A DNA stretch of 64,000 nucleotides from Norana najaformis (GCA_964023275.1 OZ029922.1:2851034-2915033), one strand, 5' to 3'. Positions 28,516 to 39,879 are shown, numbered from the stretch's first letter. A program made the numbers and translations. Notes: generated by a model not told the origin, from the letters alone.

Positions 28516-29014
28516 CATGATAAACAGGCGTACCCCAAAAACGCGCTGAATGCATTTGTAATAGGTCGTGAATTAGCAGTCATAAACACAATGCTTGATC
28601 TTTGACTGAAGATTTCGCCAAGCGATCAATTCCCTCAATCTGACTGGAATCAAAATTCGATCCTTCACCCATTGGAAACCCCTGGTAATTGCCTCGGACA
28701 ATTTCGGGTCATGCCTTCCCGCTGCCACAACCAAAAGGTCAAACGTCCTCGATCGAAGTCCCTGCAGCCTAATCCATTAGCCAAGTATTTACACACATGT
28801 ATATGATGTGCGTATGTATGTATGAGATGTGTGTATGTACGTAAGTATGTATGTAGCATTTTTGTATCACTGATATCAACTGTTTGTTTTCAAAACACTT
28901 ACAGTATTGTAGTTGTAATCTGAAATTTATATATCGCCGCTTCAAGAGAGCTAATCATGGCGCTCTCTACGCTAGTCTAGATAATGTTGAAGTTCTTCAA
29001 TAAGAAGTTCCTCA

Positions 29015-29280
29015 GTAGGCTTTAGTCGTAATCGTAATCTCGAAATTTCTAAAGCGCTTCTTAAAAGCTAAGGCACCAGCTTATCCATAAGCATCGCGTC
29101 AAGTCAGTGAGGTTGTCCAAAGATGCCATGATAAGGACCAAGTGCGGACGCCAGAAGACCAGAGGGAGAAGGGGTAAAGAGTTGTTAGGGTGGGTTGTGT
29201 TTAAGCTGAGAGAAATGGAAAGGCAGCGGATTCAATGGATCAGGGTGGGATTTCTTGAAAACGTGAGACTAGTTTTGAAT
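29015..29280 (-). mobile_element. GATTAC-tailed retroposon, family S3, copy 1
   Basis: On plus: TCGTAATCGTAATCTCGAAA, TTTCTAAAGCGCTTCTTAAA, then a body TTGTCCAAAGATGCCATG, CCAGAAGACCAGAGGGAGA, GTTGTGTTTAAG. The body is found inverted at 39640-39845. The terminal segment is shared with S2, the body is not. A similar tail at 28912-28960 lies just before it. Confidence 0.7.
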
Positions 29281-29584
29281 GGAATACCTGGAGAATAATA
29301 GATAGAGGTGCTTGACACATATGATGTTGGGTGAATGGAGGAACAGAGAATTTGCGAAATTCAGGAGGGAGATCGAGATTTATACAGCGCCCATGTAGAA
29401 CATGTAGAATCTGGATCAAGGTCTGTCGGTTGTCTGATTCACCAGAGATGTCAACAGGTGGCGTGTTTGCCATTTCTTTTACGGTTGTGCGTGCGATTCT
29501 CTTGGTTGACATGTTGTTTACACTTAAACGTTTTGTTGTTCCGCGGTTACTACAATCGCTGTTATTGTTGTCGTTCGCCATTAT

Positions 29585-29835
29585 AATCAGTCATCATCAT
29601 CACCACCACCATCATTTTCATCATCATCATCAGCAGCAGCATCAATGTTGTTGTACATGTATTCTTGAATGTACAGTATGCCCCATACATATATGCATAC
29701 GTACATACATACACATATGGACGCATACAAATACAAAACATGTATATCCAACTCTCTCACACATGCAAACACACACACGAATACATACACACATACCCAC
29801 ATGCATGCATGCATACACATATACACACATATATA
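29585..29835. repeat. (CAT/CAC)n and (CATA)n microsatellites
   Basis: CATCATCATCACCACCACC at 29590-29645, then CATACATACACATA-type repeats at 29690-29835. Confidence 0.88.
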
Positions 29836-29929
29836 GATTTATATACGTTTTATCTGCTCTATCGAATTAGGTGGAATATCACATTCATCGTTGTTTTTCT
29901 CGTCAGCTGACTTCCTTCTTTCGCTCCTT

Positions 29930-29932
29930 GTA

Positions 29933-29963
<31 letters not shown>

Positions 29964-30230
29964 CTGTCTGTTGTCTGTCTGTCTGTATTCCCTTGCGCAT
30001 CCTTAGACCTGAATTAATATTCATTTCCAGTGGTTGGTCCTTGTAAACCCTTTCGTCGGTCGATTCATCGCTCCCTCTCCATCCTTTCTCTGTCACCTCG
30101 CTCCCCCCACGATTTCTCCCCTCCGCTCCACGTCGCACTTTCGTTGTTCTGCTTGTTTTACTGTATCTATCTGTCTGCTTGTCTGTCTGTCTGCTTGTCT
30201 GTCTGTCTCTTTCACTTTCGCACTCTCGAA
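29930..30230. repeat. Two (TGTC)n microsatellites
   Basis: TGTCTGTCTGTC at 29935-29990 and again at 30170-30210, with unique pyrimidine-rich sequence between. Confidence 0.88.
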
Positions 30231-30284
30231 TATGCCCTGCCCTGTTACAGCCACTATAATCCTTTCTATTCGTCCACAATCCAT

Positions 30285-30452
30285 CCGTTCATCCATCCAT
30301 CCTTCCTTCCTTCCTTTCTTCCTTTCTTCCTTGCTTCCTTGGTTCCTTGCTTCCTTGGTTCCTTCCTTCCTTGGTTCCTTGGTTCCTTGGTTCCTTGCTT
30401 CCTTCCATCCTTGCTTCCTTCTTTGCTTCCTTCTTTCCTTCCTTCCTTCGCA
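30285..30452. repeat. (TTCC)n/(TTGC)n microsatellite
   Basis: CCTTCCTTCCTTGGTTCCTT-type tetranucleotides. All three plus frames stay open (Phe/Leu/Ser-rich), a composition effect. Confidence 0.92.
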
Positions 30453-30704
30453 TCCGAGAACATTGGAACGCTAATAACGCGAGACCATGTCGAGATCTCT
30501 TAGTCGGCATTTCCGGAGCCATTTCCGTTTGCGGAGAATCGATTTCTGTGATTGGTTGATTTGGCGCCGATAAGAGAAGGACGTTTATCGAACCGATGGT
30601 TAATTGTTTGGAAGAAACTAAGCAGACGATGTCCGCCGATGAACGAATCCCACTCGATCGCAACCTCTGCATATATGTACGCATTTATACATATATGCAA
30701 GTCG

Positions 30705-30830
30705 TTTATTGTTTCTGCATTTATTAAGCGCCGCTATCTAACGACTAAACATCAATCGATGGCGATGAGCAGTTGTGAATGGTCTCTACACAGTAAGATC
30801 AGGGGAGGAGGTTCGAACATACATACATAC
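30705..30830 (-). mobile_element. tRNA-derived SINE, family S6, copy 2
   Basis: On minus it reads GTTCGAACCTCCTCC (B-box-like), then CCATCGATTGATG and GCGGCGCTTAATAAATGCAG, matching the 3' half of 58255-58425. Confidence 0.6.
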
Positions 30831-30980
30831 ATATATACATATATACATACATACATACGTAAGTACGTACGTACATACATACATACATACGTCCATCCAT
30901 GCATCCACCATCAATCCATTCATTCATTCATTCATCCATCCTTCTTATCCATCCATTCATCCACCCTTCTATCCATCTGA
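30818..30980. repeat. (CATA)n then (CATC)n microsatellite
   Basis: ACATACATACATACGTACGT-type repeats followed by CATCCATTCATTCATC; they extend from the B-box end of the S6 copy. Confidence 0.9.
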
Positions 30981-31011
30981 GTCTGCATACACGTGGTAAG
31001 AAATTTATTTT

Positions 31012-31262
31012 CAATTTCTGCGCGAAACTTGATCTTTGAAATCGTGTGACGTTCGTGCCTGCAGGTCCCAGACGCCGAACCCATCTGTTATGTCAATAAG
31101 CAAGTAACTGTATCTCCAAGTGTCCCTCTTTCTTTCCGTCCAACCGTGCTCGTCGTAGTCCGGGTTTGCCCATCGCTGTCTTCGTACTTTGGCCACCGTA
31201 GCCTGATTCTGAGTGGGCGCACGAAAAGGGATTTTGCATCGAAGACAGGCGACCATTAGCTG
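31012..31262 (-). other. 81-codon open frame of unknown nature
   Basis: ATG 31256 to a stop at 31011. The product is charged and of mixed composition (KVRRQRWANPDYDEHGW, then TERKRDTWRYSYLLIDITDG), without repeats. No family recognised, no paralogue in the window, no codon evidence. It could be a chance open frame or an isolated exon. Confidence 0.15.
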
Positions 31263-31394
31263 ACCAGTCAGTGGTTTAGGTTATCGGCCGTCGTTCGTTT
31301 TTGGGATCGCAAATCCGTTGTCATCTTTCTTGCTACGCAGCAGGACTTGGAAATGCATTGAGCACTGCCGCAGAGGGAGGGGAGGATGACGAAA

Positions 31395-31553
31395 ATGTTG
31401 CCCTCAGAGAGATAGATAGATAGATAGACACATAGATGGATGTATGGATGGATGGATGGATGGATGTATGGATGGATGGATGGATGTCTGGATGGATGGA
31501 TGGAGAGAAAGATAGAGAGAGATAGACAGAGAGAGAGAGAGAAAGAGATAGAT

Positions 31554-31601
<48 letters not shown>

Positions 31602-31640
31602 TAAAGACAGTTAGACAGACAGACAGACAGATGCCCTGAG
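31395..31640. repeat. (GATA)n, (GATG)n, (GA)n and (GACA)n compound microsatellite
   Basis: GATAGATAGATA, then GGATGGATGGATG, then about 100 bases of GAGAGAGA with GATA interruptions, then AGACAGACAGAC. Confidence 0.95.
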
Positions 31641-31884
31641 AGGAACAAATGAAACGATCAGAGGCAAAAAATGAGATAAATAAATAAGCTTGATTATTAT
31701 ATACTCCCGATTTTTTAAATTCAGAGGGAACATTCCTACCGAAGGTAAATATACACAAATACATAACGACTGGGACGAGGCCTGATTTTTAAACAGTTTT
31801 CCATACTTAGTCTCTCATTCCTTGGATTCACTTCTATGAAATACTGAAGAAAGAAACGATTCTACCTACGCAGAAACAAGCTAA

Positions 31885-31885
31885 A

Positions 31886-31938
<53 letters not shown>

Positions 31939-31940
31939 AC
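31885..31940. repeat. (TGTC)n microsatellite
   Basis: About 13 consecutive CTGT units. Confidence 0.95.
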
Positions 31941-32264
31941 TGTGTTTACTGTCTATTTCTCTCCATCCATCCATGGCATGATTGAAGATGTAATATAAAG
32001 ATGAAAAGGTAACATGGTAAAGGTAACAGACTTGTTTACCCGCCTCTGTAGAAACATTTCAGAAACACAAGATGATAAATGTGACAGTTTAATTCCCCCT
32101 CTATAGAAACTCTAGAGGAATATGTTTCCGGGGATTTCCAGGATGTTTGGCTGAAGCAAAAACACAACCACAGAATCCTATTTACATCTCCCAGCTGTTC
32201 TTCGTACTCATATACCAACAACGAATGGACGAAGGACTAAGTTGGAGCAAATGGTAAATGTATC

Positions 32265-32372
32265 ATCATCTTTACACGCGTAGTAGTAGTAGTAGTTGTA
32301 TCATCCACGTATCCACGTGTATCATCATCCACCCATCACGTATCCACGTGTATCATCATCCACCCAAGTACC
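32265..32372. repeat. Short tandem duplication with CACGTATCCACGTG core
   Basis: TAGTAGTAGTAG is followed by two to three copies of a CACGTATCCACGTGTATCAT-type unit about 38 bases apart; each contains the palindromic CACGTG. Confidence 0.75.
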
Positions 32373-32864
32373 AACCGAGCATCGACAGTGCTTTTCAGCG
32401 TCGCATCCACAACGTCAAGCCGCTGATTTTTATGTAGTGCCATTTAAGCTCGCCTATACATAACCCTGGCACATTCGCGAAAAACTGACCCCATTCTCTC
32501 GGTCAGTGTCGCAGCTGCGTTGCCGGAAAGACGTCACGAAACCGTCTCCATATCAACGCCAAATAGCTCTGTATTCTGCAGCACCCCAAGGCGCATGCGT
32601 GAGAAACGTCACTTATGCGGTTGCCATCGATACGAAAATAGCGAGCGTCGGTGAGCTACAGAGGGGTGAGTTCGGAAGAGCAGGAAGAGGCGGGCTTTAA
32701 TCATCTTGAGCACCTGTTAATCATTTGGGGAAGTTTCATGACTTCTCGTTGGAGCAGGTGGCTGGGAATCCGGGCCAAATAAGCCCCACTCAAAACTCAG
32801 CCATAACGACCGCTAGTAAGGCTTTAGTCTTCGTGATACAAAAACACAGTAATAAAAACAACCT

Positions 32865-32990
32865 AGCTGATGACAATAATAATGACAACAATAACAGTCA
32901 TCATCATCGTCATTATCATCATCAGCAGCATCATTATCATCATCATCTTTACACCCGTAGTTACTGTTAGAAGTTGTTGTTGTTGTTAAC
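32865..32990. repeat. (CAT)n and (GTT)n microsatellites
   Basis: AATAATGACAACAATAACAG then CATCATCATCGTCATTATCA, ending GTTGTTGTTGTT. Confidence 0.85.
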
Positions 32991-33144
32991 AATTTATTAG
33001 ACACATTCATATCACATTTGTTAGATGCTGTATTTTCATCAGGTGCATTTCTTCTTCTGGCTCAACATCTAAGAAAGATTTTACTTGATCTATCGGCGAT
33101 AGATACAGTTGTAAACGTACACGTTCCAAGCGACCATATGGTAG

Positions 33145-33295
33145 TTGTCAGAGGCTCAGAGGTCCGAGATCTGAAGAGATTTAATGGCAAAAGCATCAAT
33201 CGATGGCGCTGAGAATAAAGTTGTGCGTGAAGGAATTGTTCAGGTCCCTACCCAGAAATCGTATCATGAAGGAGGTTCGAACACACTCACTGCCT
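33145..33295 (-). mobile_element. tRNA-derived SINE, family S6, copy 3 (damaged)
   Basis: On minus: GTGTTCGAACCTCCTTCATG (B-box-like), then CAGCGCCATCGATTGATGC as in the other S6 copies. The AATAAATG tail is lost. Confidence 0.55.
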
Positions 33296-33450
33296 AAAAT
33301 ATGAGTGCCTCACTAAATCCAATTCGAATACCGATACGTTCACTGCATTAAATATGAGTGCCTTACTGAATCCAGTTCCAATACCGATACGTTTACTGCC
33401 TTAAATATGAGTGCCTTACTGAATCCAGTTCCAATAGCGATACGTTTGCA
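33290..33450. repeat. ~58-bp minisatellite, nearly three copies
   Basis: The landmark AAATATGAGTGCCTTACTGA recurs three times (33298, 33350, 33403), with CCAATACCGATACGTTTACT between. Confidence 0.92.
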
Positions 33451-33929
33451 ACTTCACCGCTGCATGGGTGTTATCAATACGGCGGGACTCATGTGCATCC
33501 CACCAGTCCTGCCCTTGTTGACTTTGTGAACGACTGATGGCAAACCCTAAAGATTTCACGAGTACAAACGTGAGTGCCTTGCGTATGAAGACATATCAAG
33601 CGAAAAGTGAACCTTGGGACTGCCTTCGAAATTGCCTTTGAAATTGCCTTTAGTTTTGCTTTCAGACTTCCCGCACAATTAAGTTGATGGATAACACGGT
33701 AATTAAACTTTATGAGTTGCTGCATACGTGCCTTTTAAAGTCCCGTGTTGAATAACGAATCCATCACCACCGCAATCCCTAAGGTTGATCTCATCCGTCC
33801 ATCCATCCGTCCATCCATCCCGGTCAGTTAGTACGGTTCCATTCAATGGTCGTGATGCACAGTTTTCATTATCCAAAATCATTTATGCATCGCACAATTT
33901 ATGGGCCGACCAATATTTCGTACACTAAC

Positions 33930-34900
33930 GGCAAAAGTGATATAAATATTTTATATATACATTTGGCGTTTACAAACCGACAAAATTCTACATATATATA
34001 GTTTATTATATACATATATATATACGTATATACGTATATACATACATATTTGTAGGCCTACATATTGTAACCTACAATTTTAAGCCCCTGGATGGCGCAT
34101 AGGAGAGGACGGAGTAGGTTGAATAGTGGTACGTTGTATGGCTTCTTTTTCATATTAGCGGGAAAGCCGACCTTATAAAAGTTGTTGTGCTTAAGTTTGG
34201 CTCAGGCTGGATTCGGTCTTGGTCCTGCGTGAACGGGGTTTTTCATTCCAATCCCTTTCGGCAAATCGTTTTCTAAAAAACTTTCCGCGTGGATGACTTG
34301 TTTAGTTCTGCTGAGCTGTTTTGCCGGTTTGATTCTTTTTAGCCTGAGGTCGACATTTTCTTTCTAACCGAGTCATTCGACGCTTGTAAATTGCTTAGGA
34401 AATAAACCATTTTAACCTAAAGCTGATATATTATTCCACATCCCTATATACAGCATGCAGCAATATATAAGTATGAAAACACTTAATATAGCGCCATTTA
34501 AGTAACTCTCGGGCGCATACCTACCCATATACGTCGTTGAAGTGTATGCATGTAATATGACTAGACATTCATATAGCTCCTTCTGAGTTCCTCTCGAAGA
34601 CGTTTCCCGCCAGTCTACACGTATGTGTACTATATACATATGTAAATGGATCTAAAGCAGCAAATGATGACGCTACATCAGTTAATTCTTTTCATTAGAC
34701 ATGCGTTAGTTATGCATATGCAATCTGTGCAATGTATATAAATAACTTAATCTATATATATATATATTGTTCTCAGCCATATATATATATATAACATATG
34801 AATGAATGTATATATATGTATTACTTGTGTACAAGCTACATGCATATAAATATATAAAAATATACATAGACCTATATGTATATATATTTAAGCCACTGTG
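33930..34900. repeat. AT-rich stretch with several (TATA)n tracts
   Basis: ATATATATAC-type runs at 33950-34050, 34755-34800 and 34815-34895 enclose otherwise unremarkable sequence. A retroposon tail motif AATATAGCGCCATTTAAGTA is at 34484. Confidence 0.75.
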
Positions 34901-35374
34901 AACGCATATTCTTCTTTGGCATTGTCTTGCACTTATGGCTCAATCAGGCGCCTCGCCGTGTGAAGTATTTATGATCCAATAAGGCGATTTATGCCTCATA
35001 TTCCTACTTACTTATTGATGAGCTGCGTTCGCTTTATCTAGCGCCCGCCATATCTGCTTTCTCTTTGCCGTCGGTCACTTTTGTTACTTCTAACTCGTGT
35101 GTAGAACAGCCACAAGGGATCGAAGGAAAAGGGTTCTGCAGAAATGCATCGTATGCACTGCACAGCTTATGAATGTTCATCACCCTCTTGTGGTACGGTG
35201 TAGAAGACGTAACACCCCTTGAACTCTGTTACCATAGCAACCAGGAATGCAATAAACTACTTTTTTAGGTTTTTAGGGTTAAATGCTTTTCCAGACGATG
35301 TTAGCAGAACTTTCGCGGTGTATGGAATATTTAACATCTGGCTTCTTCTGTGTCGCGGTACAGGCTGGTACAGC

Positions 35375-35640
35375 ATTTAACGTAATCGTAATCGTAATCC
35401 CCATTTTTTACAGAGCAGAACGAAAGCCACGCCATGAGGACCAGCTTATTTACAGGCGCTCAGTCAAAACAAAATCGATAGGCAAAAGTGTCCCTGGTCA
35501 AGAGCCAAGAGTCAGACAGAGAGACAGCGCGGCAGCTATGGAGGGTGATGTTTGTCATTGGAACGGAAAGAGGATAAGAGGAAGAAGGGGAATGTACCAG
35601 GGTATATACTCTTTGTGTAATCCAAGATCTTTGGGTACAG
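35375..35640 (-). mobile_element. S2 retroposon, copy 2
   Basis: On plus: GTAATCGTAATCGTAATCCC, ACAAAATCGATAGGCAAAAG, GTCCCTGGTCAAGAGCC, CAGAGAGACAGCGCGGCAGC and GAGGAAGAAGGGGAATG, collinear with the inverted copy at 56985-57170. Confidence 0.78.
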
Positions 35641-36085
35641 CGTGATCTGCTTAAACATCGCAATCGCCGCGATGTTAATAAATTTGTTTTTCAACGAAAC
35701 CATAAAAACAAAAATCCTATTTTCTTCTTCCATTCCTACTGCGAAGAAAAATCCTAAACCATAATTTACAATATTTCTAAGTTTCAGGTTTTTAAAACGC
35801 AAAAACTTAAACCTTTTTGCACTTTTGGTCGATACCTTACCCCATAGCGTGCGATTGTCCGTTCCGCACGCGGCGTAAGCTGCGGGATTTACGGTGCGTT
35901 GTTACGTCATCAGAAGACTGCGGAGTATGGATTACTTGTACGTCATCATAGATACTTGCTCATGCTGTAATCGATGTCTCCGACGACCAGGGGGAGCCAC
36001 TGGTCGTCAGCAATGGCTGCTGAACAAAGGAGCAAACAGCCGCAGAGTTTGAATTAATTTACCCCACCCTCTGAAGGCAATGCTC

Positions 36086-36099
36086 GCGGAAGCTGTTGC

Positions 36100-36140
<41 letters not shown>

Positions 36141-36168
36141 TTGCTGCTGGTGCTGCTGCTGCTGCTGA
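36086..36168. repeat. (CTG)n/(CAG)n trinucleotide tract
   Basis: About 27 GCT/GTT units, interrupted by GTT and GGT. The minus strand gives poly-Ala and poly-Gln open frames. Confidence 0.95.
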
Positions 36169-36194
36169 TTCGCTCGCTTTAGATTTATGACCTG

Positions 36195-36560
36195 CAGACA
36201 GAGTCACGAACAGGCGGACGAATGGAAAGAATGGAGAGATGGACGGACGTACGAAATGAAGGAATGGAAGAAGAAAGGAACAGATAGACTGACGTGTTGA
36301 TTGACGGTGGGGGTTGAAGGATGGACGGAAGGAGGGACATTTTAGACGAAAAGACAGAGGAATAGACGGACGGACGAATGGAGAGAGGGATGAATGGATG
36401 TAAGGACGGACGGAAGGAAGGAATTAAAGAAGGGACGCAGATAGACGGATGCATAGATCGAGGGATAAATGAATAGACGGAGCGATAGACTTTAAGGATG
36501 AATGGAAGGTTGGAAGGAAGGAAGGTAAAGAGACGGATGGACGAACTGACGGACAGTGTC
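36195..36560. repeat. Degenerate GGAC/GGAA/GAAT repeat
   Basis: GGACGGACGAATGGAGAGAG-type purine-rich sequence without a fixed period. Confidence 0.75.
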
Positions 36561-36654
36561 CGGTGGAAGGAAATCTAAGTCGCCAGAGGGCGACGGACAG
36601 GAAAGAACTGGAGCAAGAATGAATTGGAATAATTTGTCAAAATGCTAGCGGATG

Positions 36655-37095
36655 GAAGTGCGCCACCACCACCACACCACCACCACCACACCACCACCAC
36701 CACCATCACCACACCACCATCACCACCACCACCATCATCACCACCACCACCATCACCACCATCACCACACCACCATCACCACCACCACCACCATCACCAC
36801 CACCACCACACCACCATCACCACCATCACCACACCACCATCACCACCACCACCACCATCACCACCAACACACCACCATCACCACACCACCATCACCACCA
36901 CCACCATCACCACCAACACACCACCATCACCACACCACCATCACCACCACCACCACACCACCACCAACACACCACCATCACCACCATCACCACACCACCA
37001 TCACCACCACCACCATCACCACCACCACCACACCACCATCACCACCACCACACCACCACCACTGTCGTCAACATCATCGTCATCCTCATCATCAC
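36655..37095. repeat. Long (CAC/CAT)n tract, about 430 bp
   Basis: Nearly pure CAC and CAT units with phase slips (ACACCACC). Plus frames are His/Thr/Pro-rich for more than 150 codons; judged non-coding because three frames are equally open. Confidence 0.95.
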
Positions 37096-37564
37096 ATGAA
37101 GAAAATGCATAATTATTGGTGGCACGTTTGGCCTAACTCAACCTGAACATTGGCAGATGGGACACTTTTCCCTGCCCCAAGGCAACCGGGGCCCCTGCGC
37201 CATTATTTTTGACCCAGTGTTGTTTACATGTAGCTCACGTTCGACGATCGTCTTAAAAAGATCCAACGTTCGGCTCTGCGAAGAAGTTTTCGACTCAACC
37301 ATAGCGTCTGATCTATGGCTCTCCGATGACAAGTGCTTTTGCTATGCGGAGAAGCTGTAAACAGGTCAGTTCTCTGTTTCACACACAGCTATTGACGCCT
37401 AAGTAAAAAGAAAATCCTACAGCGACATCTGCTATCGATTTATGATCGTATTTCCTCGTTGCCTTTTTGTCGACAGAGAATTTTTTGAATGTGTATAATC
37501 GCAGTTCTGTCAATAGTTGTGTAGGCAATGTCTAAATAATGTGCAACAAGGTGGTGCTTAGTTT

Positions 37565-37760
37565 GTGCGCTCGGCTTCGAACGTGGAGTCTCCTGAAAGG
37601 GTCACTGTGTGGGGATCTTGAACAAGTAAATGTAAAATGTAAATGTACACGTTTTCTATAGCGAACGTATGACCCACATAAATATTCTGAATGAACTGCA
37701 ATGGCTGAAACCTCAATACGACTAAGCCATGCAGAGAAGAGGCCTCAGAAGTTGACGCCT
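37565..37760 (-). mobile_element. Retroposon with the ACATTT tail seen in family S4
   Basis: On minus: TTCGCTATAGAAAACGTGTA then CATTTACATTTTACATT matches the end of the S4 copy at 57945-57985, but the body upstream (GGTTTCAGCCATTGCAG) differs. Confidence 0.55.
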
Positions 37761-37769
37761 TAGCTACCG

Positions 37770-38560
37770 ACGCAGGGCTTTCACAACCACAGCCTTCCTT
37801 CACATTCGCTATGACAACTGAAGGAACGCAGCCAGCCAGCCAACGCCACAGGAGCTAAGCCAACGAAGCAAGAAGCGAGCGAGCGGTGAGCGCATGCCGC
37901 AGTGACTCGCCTGGGCGCAGCCGGTCCTCGAAGCCATCCAGCCAGCATCAGACCGTCCGTCGATCGCTGAACTGACCAACCTACGGATGGAAAAAAGTGG
38001 TGCGAACCTTTCAATGACCGTCTGCTGTTTAGCGAGAGCAGAGACCAGTATCCAGCGACATCTAACGGGTATCAGATCGTTGACGTCGACCTCACCTTAC
38101 GGTACAGTTACACCCTAGAGTAGGGAAGCAGTGTTTCGGCGTCCTACTCCAGCAGAGTAAGGGACCCCTGGCAACCGCAGCCCGCTCCTTCCTTCCTTCC
38201 TTCCGACAAGCGACCACTGGTTGATGCACCACGGTCTTCTCGGAGTCGCCAGACGACGCTGTGCGCTGGGGCGTCCGCGGATAAGCGAAAATAAACAATT
38301 AGTTTATGACGACTGTTGTATACGGCGGCTGATCGGTAACCGAGGGAACAGGCGGCCGAATGACCAGCAGCGCTCGGCAATCGGCAGCAAGCGCTTCGAG
38401 TCTTAACGGCGCTTAAGCGGAATCTACAGCCGGACGTCGTTCCGTAGTCCAAGCGGGACTTTGCCTGCGTCGGTCGATTAGACTGGGGAAACATTTCGGC
38501 TGCGCTAACGGGGGCTGTAATATATACGTCAATGCGCAAAAGTCGTGCAACGATGAGAAG
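37770..38560. other. GC- and CpG-rich segment
   Basis: Markedly richer in GC and CpG than its surroundings (for example GCGAGCGAGCGGTGAGCGC near 37876, CGGCGCTTAAGCGG near 38406). It holds a 131-codon minus frame (38144-38539) without recognisable motifs. It might mark a promoter or first exon; no direct proof. Confidence 0.3.
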
Positions 38561-38654
38561 TCATCTCAACGCAACCGGTAAGCAAAGTCTTTCCTCTGAG
38601 ATTAATGGACCTTCGTTGATCAACTCCTGTAAAGATGAGCTATAACATTCGTAA

Positions 38655-38925
38655 TCGTAATCAAGTATTTACGTCATACATTACAAGTTCGATAATGCTC
38701 CTTTACAAAGTTCAGAAGTACAAGTAGAAACCTGGCAACAGGAAACGTTAAGAACCTTAAACCACAGACAGGCAGAGACGAGTTTTTAGTTAAAAGCAAA
38801 AGACAATCTCGGTAAGAGACTCGCCAACATGAGAAGGTAGAGAGTTCCAGATGGGACCAGCAAATGCTAGTCTAGTCTAATCTAATCAAATCTAATCAAG
38901 TCTAATACACAAGACATCAATGGAT
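38655..38925 (-). mobile_element. Degraded retroposon ends
   Basis: GTAATCGTAATC at 38653 (GATTAC tail on minus), ATAATGCTCCTTTACAAAGTT, and at 38872-38910 TAGTCTAATCTAATCAAATC, an ATTAGA tail on minus. The latter is followed by ATCAATGGATGGTAGCTTC, resembling the R2 3' region. Confidence 0.55.
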
Positions 38926-39290
38926 GGTAGCTTCTATGCAGAACCGTATTCCTTTAGCGCAACATCAAACGCCCGTCCCTCAGTTAGCACTCGCCAGAGC
39001 CTGCGTTCAATGAACGAGGTGGCGAGTGATTGGCGTCGCTCTTGTCAACACCACAATGACATCGTGAAGAAATTAGAAAACTCGCGGGTAATTGATAGCC
39101 AGCTGAACGAATTCATCGACGATAGAAATCGTGCAGCTTTTCACGCAAAGGCTGCTGCTGTGTCTCAAATTAGCCACAATTGTCTAGATTTTTTCAATTT
39201 GCGAGAAGTATCGATGTTAGCGTTGAGCAAACTATTGCCTGCACGTCTGCAATATGTTGTTACAATGTGTTATATAAAAGACTACGTAGC
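38920..39290 (+). CDS. Unknown open frame, possibly an exon
   Basis: From ATG 38920 the frame stays open for 158 codons to 39396. The part to about 39260 has mixed, protein-like composition (SLRSMNEVASDWRRSCQHHN, then LNEFIDDRNRAAFHAKAAAV). After that it runs into a TATG microsatellite and a retroposon tail and cannot be coding as read. The first ~15 codons resemble the R2 repeat. A coiled-coil-like Asp/Lys/Glu pattern is visible, but I do not recognise a family. It could be a spliced exon or a chance frame. Confidence 0.2.
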
Positions 39291-39292
39291 AT

Positions 39293-39345
39293 GTGTGTAT
39301 GTATGTATGTATGTATGCATTTATGTATGCATGTATGTATGTATC
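39293..39345. repeat. (TATG)n microsatellite
   Basis: GTATGTATGTATGTATGCAT-type tract, followed at 39346 by TTGAAAATTTATGTAGTGCC, a minus-oriented retroposon tail. Confidence 0.9.
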
Positions 39346-39519
39346 TTGTTGAAAATTTATGTAGTGCCGTTCAAGAAACTCTCAAAAGCAAATTGAAACA
39401 TACATGACTCTATGTAATGAAACAGGGCCTTTATTAACCCTCGTTTATAGACCCATAAAGTCCACCATCTTTTCGTCCATCATATGAACTCGTTCGGGCC
39501 GGCTTCTGTTTCAGTATAA

Positions 39520-39605
39520 TGACTTCCATAGCGCCGTTATCTTAATGCACAAGGCATCAACAACTGATGATCGCTTCAAGCAAAACCGTAGTCATAAATC
39601 GTATT
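39520..39605 (-). mobile_element. R2 LINE 3' end
   Basis: On plus: CATAGCGCCGTTATCTTAAT, CACAAGGCATCAACAACTG, CGCTTCAAGCAAAACCG. This is the R2 terminal segment, placed back to back with the S3 copy that follows. Confidence 0.65.
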
Positions 39606-39639
39606 CCGTTGAAGAAGTCATGTTGAAATCCATCAAATC

Positions 39640-39845
39640 TTCGCTTTCCCATTTCTCTTACCCTCAACACAATGCACCCTGACGGCTCCTCTGTCCTCTT
39701 CTCTCTGGTCTTCTGGCAACGGGACCTTGTTCCTCTTTTGGCGTCTTTGGACAACCCCTCTGACTTGACGCAGCGCTCGTGAATAAGCTTAGCTTGAAAG
39801 TAGCGTTTTAGAAATTGTCGAGATTACGATTACGAAAGCAAGGAA
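39640..39845 (+). mobile_element. S3 retroposon, copy 2
   Basis: The reverse complement of the body at 29100-29215 (TCTCTGGTCTTCTGGCAACG, TCTTTGGACAACCCC), ending GCGTTTTAGAAATTGTCGAG and ATTACGATTACG. Confidence 0.72.
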
Positions 39846-39879
39846 ACTTGAAGTCGGGGCAGAGTCTAATTCTTCTAAT

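Noticed and set aside
30030..30503. Two overlapping plus-strand frames of 146-157 codons
   Set aside because: They run through TGTC and TTCC repeats in two frames at once.
36642..37146. Open frames of about 160 codons rich in His, Thr and Pro
   Set aside because: They are translations of the CAC/CAT microsatellite; several frames are equally open and no non-repeat domain is attached.
38144..38539. 131-codon minus frame as AKAP10 exon 1
   Set aside because: No similarity to the family N-terminus and no phase-1 donor that would join it to exon A convincingly.
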